The translations under genes were made by a program, and so were the position numbers. A stretch of DNA of 64,000 bases. Source: Daucus carota subsp. sativus (Eukaryota > Streptophyta > Magnoliopsida > Apiales > Apiaceae). The stretch is from contig NC_030385.2 of the NCBI RefSeq assembly GCF_001625215.2, positions 7,185,135 to 7,249,134 on the forward strand, given 5' to 3'. Below the pieces are notes generated by a model. It did not search any database and was not told where the DNA came from. It worked only from the letters and a program-made list of their open reading frames with translations. Shown here one piece after another: positions 57,501 to 64,000 of the stretch (position 1 is its first letter; every line of letters begins with the position of its first letter).

Positions 57501-58963
57501 TGGGATGCAGGTTCCTTACTGAAAAAAAGAGACTTGACTGGACTAGAAACTTCAGCAAATGATTAGTACTTGACATCATCTCAGTCACAATTAAATCCAA
57601 GTGGATAAGGGAAAAAAATGCTTACCAGTCCACCGGTACAAGATGTAACTGCGTGTTCATCCCATGATAATGGAATTCCATCATAGCGATTATACCTTCC
57701 ACCATGTCCCTGGGTGGTTCCAATACGATGATTAATGACTATGTCAGCCATTGGACGAACCTTGTGTTGCCTCATCTTATGAAGTAAAGCCTTTAACATG
57801 CTCTCAGAACCATATGAAGAATTAAGAGAATAAAGATTTTGTGGAAGGTAACCTACAATCAAACAGATTTTCTGAATATTAGTATACAGATAGAAGTAAA
57901 GGAAATAAGAATTCTTGTAAGAGTAACTAAAAAAAACAATTTAACAATCAGCACTACACCAATGTTCATATATTCCTACCTTCAGGTGCAAATGAATTGC
58001 TTGGTGGTGGCAACCAGGCTGAAGTAAACCCAGCTTTCGCAATATCAGAAACTTTAGAATCTAAATTTCTCCACCAGTCATGCTTGTGGGACTCCCAGTT
58101 GAAAGCCTATTAAACAACTCCATTGTTAGCTATGTAATGACTTACAGGTACTATGTTTTCTCAAAAAATACTAACAAGAGCAAAACAAAAATAATAGCAC
58201 CGGAAAATCTTAATAAAGCAAACCACATTGTCTATTACCTGTAATAAAACTTCTTTTCCACTCCGTATAACAGCCACTGAAAACAGATGCAAAAACACGC
58301 TTCAGTCACATTATAAACTAATATACAGAATTCCGATCCCAGAGGATGCATAAAACCATTCTTCCATGTGGTGTGGACAGTGACGTTTTAACACACTGGT
58401 TCTGAACCATATCGCTAATAATTTAGATAAATTATTAGTTATTGTTTACGACTCTCGTTCATCAATTTCCTTGTGCATTTTAAAGTATCAGTATTCTAAT
58501 TTATCTATGTTTGCATTATCCACTTAACTATTTGCGTTTACCCAAGAGAACTGTCTGAACTACTTAAACTCAAATGAATATGTGTATATAGGAGGAATGC
58601 ATAGCTGTAAATCGATATGGCCTGAGGGCTGGCAACTGTTAAATGGCTAGTTTTGATTAAGTTTACACGTAAACCGCCTTTTAGACGAAAGAAATAGCAC
58701 GAACAAAACCACAATTGCTCATAAAGATTAAAATTGCAATATGGAAGAAGTGAGATGTAAGTGACAAACGAACAAGTATAACGTACCAGGATCAGTCTGC
58801 TGAAGGCTTTCATCATACTCCTGCGATTAAACAAAGAAAAATGTGACTTACATCAGCCTCAACAAATATCACTTCAATAACAATTAACACGAATACTGAT
58901 GAGTTACAAAATAAAAGAAGATTAATTAAAGTAGATATTTAATTAACTTACAGCATAACCCAT
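54526..58963 (-). CDS. AMY2: Cytosolic alpha-amylase, AMY2 type
   Basis: Glycoside hydrolase 13 alpha-amylase hydrolysing internal alpha-1,4 bonds of starch and glucans. Twelve coding exons on the minus strand: 58952-58963, 58787-58820, 58239-58276, 57980-58106, 57626-57852, 56851-56996, 56648-56760, 56412-56500, 56199-56321, 55014-55049, 54803-54901 and 54526-54717, all GT-AG. They encode 411 residues; Arabidopsis AMY2 has 413. The protein starts [12 protein letters not shown] with no signal or transit peptide, pointing to the cytosol. Catalytic residues are Asp191 in FRFDFARG, Glu216 in VGEYWDS and Asp298 in DNHDTGSTQ; substrate motif DIVINHR is intact. The C-terminal beta-sheet domain ends YAVWHK. 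The first coding exon is only 12 nt. The long intron 55050-56198 holds a hAT-type element. Open through all exons; it looks functional. Confidence 0.94.
55724..56172. mobile_element. hAT-type non-autonomous element in an AMY2 intron
   Basis: CTATGTTACCCGGACTC at the left and CTAAGTTACCCGGACAC at the right (reverse complement) bound 449 bp. A perfect 8-bp duplication, ATTATAGC, flanks it (55716-55723, 56173-56180), as hAT elements produce. The interior has CCGTGTCC and CCCATACCC repeats and no transposase. Confidence 0.8.
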
Positions 58964-59280
58964 AGCGGATCACTTGTCTATGTATAGTCAGCGAAATGGC
59001 GTAAAAATGAATTTTCCTTAAAAAAAAAACCTGCATCAAGCAATGATATCCAAATTACTTAACCTTCCAGCAGCAGCAACAGAATCACAACGCATTGCGG
59101 AAAATCACATAAAATAAGAACATTGTTAACATAATATACTATTGCATGATCTAACGGTTTTAGGAGAACTGGTAACTTAACGAGACAGTATAGCAATTGG
59201 CAAACAAATAGAGGATGGTAGACATATAGTAAATGTGTACCTTGTCGTTGGGGTGATTTGAAGTAGGTAAGATAGGCGAG

Positions 59281-59288
59281 TATTTATA
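59281..59288 (-). promoter_or_regulatory. TATA box of the AMY2 gene
   Basis: TATAAATA on the minus strand lies about 320 bp upstream of the start codon; transcription would begin near 59255. The leader is long and could hide a 5' UTR intron. A CCCACGTAAAC segment with an ACGT core lies further upstream near 59350. Confidence 0.5.
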
Positions 59289-59963
59289 ATGAAAATGAGT
59301 GGGTGGAAATGAGGAGAGAGATGAAATGGTGGAGAATATGTGCGGAGCGTGCCCACGTAAACGCTCTAGCGGCTCTGAATTGGCGCTGCAGCTGGGGCGC
59401 AAATCGGTGAGGACAGATCGCTTTTCTTCTCAAGATTCGGAGCTGCGAGAATCATATTAGGCGCGTAGCCGAGGGATGGGTCTGTGTATTGCTCCTATTT
59501 GACTACCCTGGAGTCCCGTACATTTTGTCAACTTGGTTCGTTCAATTTCACTTGTTTATTTCACGTATCAATCTTTTGTAATTTATTGTTTTCGAGAAGG
59601 ACTGGAGGAGATGAAATGGACTACAGATTCCCAATTGTGCTTTTATACTTTTCATTTTTCAATACGGCAGATGACATGAAATGGGGAATATTAATCTTTT
59701 GTCAGAGAAAAGGGGAATATATTGATGGTTAAAATATAAAAAAAAATAAAATTTGAGAATGGAATTTGTTTTTTTTTAAACAGAAAAGGATTTCTTTTAA
59801 ATCATCCTTCAAAATTGATTTTCCTAAATAGTTTGACTCCACCGATAACGTATTAGTTTTTGAGATGACCATGTTTTGTTTTATAGATCGACTTATTGAC
59901 TCACACGTATTTCGGTTATATAATAAAATTTTATTTTTCTCAATTTATTTTTTATAAATAGTA

Positions 59964-60218
59964 CTCTTTCTGTCCTTTGGTTTCTATACATTTTTTTTTG
60001 AATAGTCACTCAATTTTATACATTTCAAAATTTTCTCAAAATAGTAATCTCTTATAATATAAAAACTCAAACTACCCACTACTTTCTACTTTTTCATGTA
60101 CTTATTTAATATGATGGATCTTATCACTTTATTTACAATTTTTTCTCTTTTCTATTATTTTATAATATTTTATATACTTTTTTCATAGTCTCTGTTGTCA
60201 ATCCAAACATATAAGGGA
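59964..60218. mobile_element. Stowaway-like MITE
   Basis: A 255-bp pyrimidine-rich element beginning CTCTTTCTGTCCTTTGG with TA at both sides. The interior (TTTTCTCAAAATAGTAATC, GGATCTTATCACTTTA) follows the element at 16087-16343. Confidence 0.5.
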
Positions 60219-61608
60219 TAATAATTGTACTACAGTATATTTTGTGAGTAAAGTTTCTTGTGGGCTAACATCTTAGTCATTCATTATTTAATCTAATTAT
60301 TCTTATTAGTTTTCTTATATTATTGTTCAAATTATGTCTAGTGGGTGAACGTCAGATATACGGCATAAAATACGGACCATCAACTATAGTAAACATAACA
60401 CATTTGTGTAATTTTTTTTAGAAAGCAAGGGATATATATTTAAAAATAAGGTTAGTCGAAAAGGTCAATATTTAACGATATTTTATTATTATTAAATGTC
60501 TATGACAAATTTAAATTAAATGTTCACTTTTTTTAATTTGGCTTGTTTATTAAGATTTATTACTCATATAATTTCATAATCGTTTTATTTAAAAAATTTG
60601 TTTTTTAAATAATATTAATATTTAATTCATAACAAAATTGGAATTATATAATTTACTTCTTAATAACACAGATATTAAAAATTAACAAGGACATACATAT
60701 ATTAAGAAAGTAGATGCTACCATTTTATATTCCATCATTTGCGGAAGAGTAAACCTATCATATTTGGATGACGGGGGAAGGATAATTAGGAACATAAATG
60801 GACATGAGAATTGAAATTTATGAAAATAAATGAAGGACATGGAAATGCAATTTATGAAAATAAATATTTCAAGAGTTGTGTAAAAGTTTTACTCGTTAAA
60901 AAAAACGATTTCATTTCATATAAAAAATTGCTAATCCAAGTCGTCAGATACATGATTATGAAATTAGGATTCTCATTAACCGGCTATTTTTTTTTTTTCT
61001 CTCTTCTTTTATTTCTTTCGTCTGACCAAAGAGCCTAGAACACGCATAACTTTATCCGGAAGAAAATTCAATTCATTTAGATCTCTAACTTTAGAATCGT
61101 GAGCAGAGTCCTGCAATTGCATTTTTAACATGCCCGTCAAATTGCACACGCCACGGTATCTTCATATTTACTTCTTTTTCTTTCGGGTATATCTTTAACG
61201 TTTAATTAGTGTCTGTTTGTCTATTCCCGCGTGTTTATTGATTCATTCGCAACTTTACATACGCCGGAATCAATTTCAGCCCTGACGAGTTTTCTATTTT
61301 AGTATTCTTTAAGCTGGGTATTCTACGTAATAAAAACTCCATTAATTATAATAATAAAATAATAATTCACATTTAATTTTTTGAATTTTGTTTTTTTTAA
61401 ATTTCAATATAATAATATTATATATTTAATCTTGATTTATAATCTTAACGAATTAATAAAATATAACAAATTTTAAGCTATTCAGATTAGCACAAAATAT
61501 GACGACATTTATTTTTAACACTAAATCCCACTTTAATAATGAAAGTGTTGGAGGTAGCACGGTAAGTTTTGAGCTAAGTTTAGTTGAGTCGAGTCGGTTT
61601 GTTAGCTA

Positions 61609-62023
61609 CAGTTAAATCTCTTTAAATAATACTATTGGGACCGGGAAAAAATATTACTTTACCGCATTTATTATTTTATCGATATAATGATATTTTATTA
61701 CTTTATTGATAAAGTAATATTTTATTATTTTACCGAATTTCTATATGTTTATAAATTTTAATTCATTATTTTTAAAAACAAGAATGAGTCAAATGCAAGG
61801 TATTTGATTTAAAATTACTTTTATAATAACTAATCATATGTGAAAACTAAATTCATGCATGCACTAGATAGAGTATACATGTTACAACATGAGCAAAACA
61901 TACCGGAGTTATTTATCCTTTAAATAAACTTAAGGATGAGGTTAATTTTTGCCAAGGTGGAAAGAAAAAACAAGCTATTATAGACTCATATTTTAAAAAG
62001 GACTGAATTTTGAATTCATATAC

Positions 62024-62058
<35 letters not shown>

Positions 62059-62232
62059 CATAAATTATTACTTTACATATTACCCGGGCCTTTAATGAAT
62101 TTCTAAATTTTTATTATCTTATGCGTTTAGCGAAAATATTACTTTACGACATTGGCCCAAATTGGGATCGACAAAATTTTTACTTAAGCGAGGTTTTTAC
62201 TTTATCGGATATTACTTAATCGAGGTTTACCT
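61609..62232. mobile_element. TA-flanked TIR element (mariner-like MITE)
   Basis: CAGTTAAATCTCTTTAAATA at the left and CAGGTAAACCTCGATTAAGT at the right (reverse complement) enclose 624 bp, with TA on each side (61607-61608, 62233-62234). The subterminal ACTATTGGGACCGGG is echoed near the right as GGCCCAAATTGGGATCG. No transposase frame; an AT microsatellite lies at about 62026-62055. Confidence 0.6.
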
Positions 62233-62233
62233 G

Positions 62234-62389
62234 TAATCGAGTTTAAATTTATGTCTGAACTCGAATCGTTTAAATTTTAATATCACGAGCCGATTCACTC
62301 ATTTTGTTAGCTAATCGAGTTTAAATTTATGTCTGAACTCGAATCATTTAAATTTTAATATCACGAGCCGAGTCACTCATTTTGCTAAA
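62234..62389 (+). repeat. 78-bp tandem repeat
   Basis: Two units of 78 bp each begin AATCGAGTTTAAATTTATGT and contain ATATCACGAGCCGA, differing at a few bases. They continue the GAGTCGAGTCGG-type sequence that the TA-flanked element interrupts. Confidence 0.85.
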
Positions 62390-62420
62390 TGAGTTGGTCT
62401 TAACGAGTTAAGCGAGACAG

Positions 62421-63335
62421 CAGGGACGTATCCAGGATCTCAACCTCATGGGGGCAGAGTATATAATTTCCAAATATTATAATAATATATTTAATACATT
62501 TCATAATTGTTCCCTACGAGATTTCATATTTTGATAGCCTTGAATGATTTTCTCATTATCAATGCTATCAAATATTTCCCTCTCAATATACGTAACTAAA
62601 CAATCATTTAAGAAAGTATCTCCTAAACGATTACGTAGTCTAGTCTTCACCAAATTCATAGCCGAAAATACTCTTTCTACCGATGACGTTGCAACCGGCA
62701 AAATTAGAGCTCATTAGAACAATTGGTGTTCTCCTAATAAGAAACTTGTCCATAGCTAATTATGTTCAAATCCTAAAATCCATATATATGAGCTTTTTAT
62801 TAGAATCAACTATCAAACATTTCGCAATTAATTATAGAATAATGGCAATTGGCAAGTGTATACTAATTATCACAAACCTATTATCCATCACAAATTAAAC
62901 ATACAAATTCAATGAAAATATACTAACAAATTAACAATCATGAAAATGATATGAGGATAAACTAAATTAGAATCACTAACCTGAAAACAGGGAGGGCAGG
63001 AGCTTTGCTCTTTCTGTTTTTTAGCTTCCGATCAAATTACTCTGTTTTGTCAAGTGACTTCCTGTGGAAGATATTTGTTTACTTTTTAATTTGTTTAGTT
63101 TATTTGTTTAGTCCTTTGCTTAACCCACGTGCTGCTGAACTCATGCGCGTGACTTTAAAAAAAAGAAAATGCTGCAGCCAGGAGTCGAACTCTGGCTGAT
63201 CCTATGAAAATTCCCTGCTTGAACCGTGGGGGCAATGCTTTGATTTATGAAATATGTATACTATATATTACTAAATACTATGCAGCTCACTGGGGGCAAG
63301 TACCCCCCATTGCCCCCAGCGTGCATACGTCCCTA
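62421..63335 (-). mobile_element. hAT transposon, internally deleted, with transposase C-terminus
   Basis: The ends CAGGGACGTATCC (left) and TAGGGACGTATGC (right, reverse complement) are flanked by GAGACAG(C), a 7-8 bp target duplication (62414-62421, 63336-63343). On the minus strand 62501-62703 encodes LPVATSSVERVFSAMNLVKT and a further 45 or so residues. This is the conserved C-terminal dimerisation region of hAT transposases (the group with TTF-type zinc-finger proteins). The rest of the transposase, including the catalytic core, is absent, so it cannot move by itself. Element length about 915 bp. Confidence 0.8.
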
Positions 63336-63694
63336 GAGACAGCCCATATAATCTCTGTCCGAACTCGACATATTTTATTTCACGAAATTAGCGGAGCCGA
63401 TTTGTTTAATCAAACGAACCAAAATCTTTGCCAAATTCCACTCTTTTACTCTAACAAATTGAGCCGAACTCGAATTAGGGCTCTAGCCGGGTGTCTGAAA
63501 TGGTACGAGACCAGTGCATGCACTCCAAAAATCTAGCTACAAAAAACAGCGGTAATTTGCTATCGATGAGTCATGCGAACCCCTGAATTTAACCTCTGGT
63601 CTCACTTTAGGGGTTTCTATCAAACCATAGAGCAGAGCCGCAGAGGTGACTCCAGTCCAGACTGATATCGTCGTCCCAAACGCTCTAACCCTCA

Positions 63695-64000
63695 ATGGAA
63701 ACCCCAGCCGAGTCACATCCCGAAGAACCCACTTCAAAAAAACTCAAAACATCCCCCTCTTACAAAACCCCCAAATACAAGCGCCGCAAAATCGCCCTCT
63801 TCTTCGGCTACTGCGGCGCAGGTTACCAAGGAATGCAAAAAAACATAGGGGCCAAAACAATCGAAGCCGATCTCGAAGAAGCTCTCTATCTCTCCGCCGC
63901 TATTCCTGAACAAGACCGTGGTCATCCCAAACGTTTGGACTGGTCTCGCTCTGCTCGCACCGATAAAGGCGTTAGTGCTGTCTGCCAAGTTGTTTCCGGC
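63695..64000 (+). CDS. tRNA pseudouridine synthase, TruA/PUS1 family (N-terminal part)
   Basis: The open frame runs from ATG 63695 to the window edge, 102 codons without a stop. After a hydrophilic N-terminus (METPAESHPEEPTSKKLK) come KYKRRKIALFFGYCGAGYQGMQ (first domain strand) and WSRSARTDKGVSAVCQVVSG. RTDKGVSA is the catalytic motif of the TruA family, with nucleophilic Asp90. These enzymes convert uridine to pseudouridine in tRNA. The basic N-terminus could reflect a nuclear form like eukaryotic PUS1; localisation cannot be settled from this part. The gene continues to the right. The start is in fair context, and no in-frame ATG lies immediately upstream. Confidence 0.85.
   Translation, partial: METPAESHPEEPTSKKLKTSPSYKTPKYKRRKIALFFGYCGAGYQGMQKNIGAKTIEADLEEALYLSAAIPEQDRGHPKRLDWSRSARTDKGVSAVCQVVSG

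Larger units (their letters stand above)
59289..63694. other. Intergenic: AMY2 promoter to the pseudouridine synthase gene
   Basis: Contains the AMY2 promoter, a Stowaway-like MITE (59964-60218), a TA-flanked TIR element (61609-62232), a short tandem repeat (62234-62389), and a hAT deletion derivative (62421-63335). Between 60220 and 61600 it is AT-rich and I see nothing. Confidence 0.6.

Noticed and set aside
63165-63205. tRNA T-arm-like sequence (minus strand GAGTTCGACTC) inside the hAT element
   Set aside because: The arm folds well but there is no matching 5' acceptor strand, D arm or anticodon arm upstream.

Overview
This window is nuclear DNA of a flowering plant, almost certainly a eudicot. 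It is AT-rich, its genes carry introns, and every recognisable protein has close plant relatives: the largest subunit of RNA polymerase II, three CYP71-clan P450s, an MSL10-type channel, a PPR protein and an AMY2-type amylase. The P450 set resembles what I remember of asterids such as the carrot family, but that placement is a guess.

Layout. 1-76: start of an unrecognised gene running off the left edge on the minus strand. 1759-10444: complete NRPB1 (RNA polymerase II subunit 1), 14 coding exons, 1843 residues, with three GC-AG introns. 13823-14632: small basic protein of the syringolide-induced 14-1-1 type. 16610-18454, 18954-20983 and 28542-30480: tandem CYP83-like P450s, the first a pseudogene and the other two intact. 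33813-34921: secreted GH18 chitinase-like protein. 36519-39597: MSL10-like mechanosensitive channel. 41248-42717: intronless PPR protein ending at the E motif. 47334-47580 (minus): a MIR394 hairpin found by reading both arms. 54526-58963 (minus): cytosolic alpha-amylase of the AMY2 type, 12 coding exons. 63695 to the right edge: start of a TruA/PUS1-type tRNA pseudouridine synthase.

The space between genes is dense in small DNA transposons: Stowaway-like MITEs with TA target duplications, Tourist/Harbinger-like MITEs with TAA or TTA duplications, Mutator-like foldbacks with 10-bp duplications, hAT derivatives with 8-bp duplications, a probable Helitron of about 1.35 kb and a LINE fragment. 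Several are nested, and many sit in introns or just upstream of start codons. I saw no LTR retrotransposon, virus-like element, rRNA gene, complete tRNA gene or CRISPR array.

The genes do not form a pathway. NRPB1, the pseudouridine synthase, the amylase and the channel are housekeeping or cell-physiology genes. The P450 cluster, the chitinase-like gene and the elicitor-type gene are the kinds of gene that vary with defence and specialised metabolism. All exon coordinates were derived by eye from splice signals and from alignment to remembered family sequences; no searches were run.
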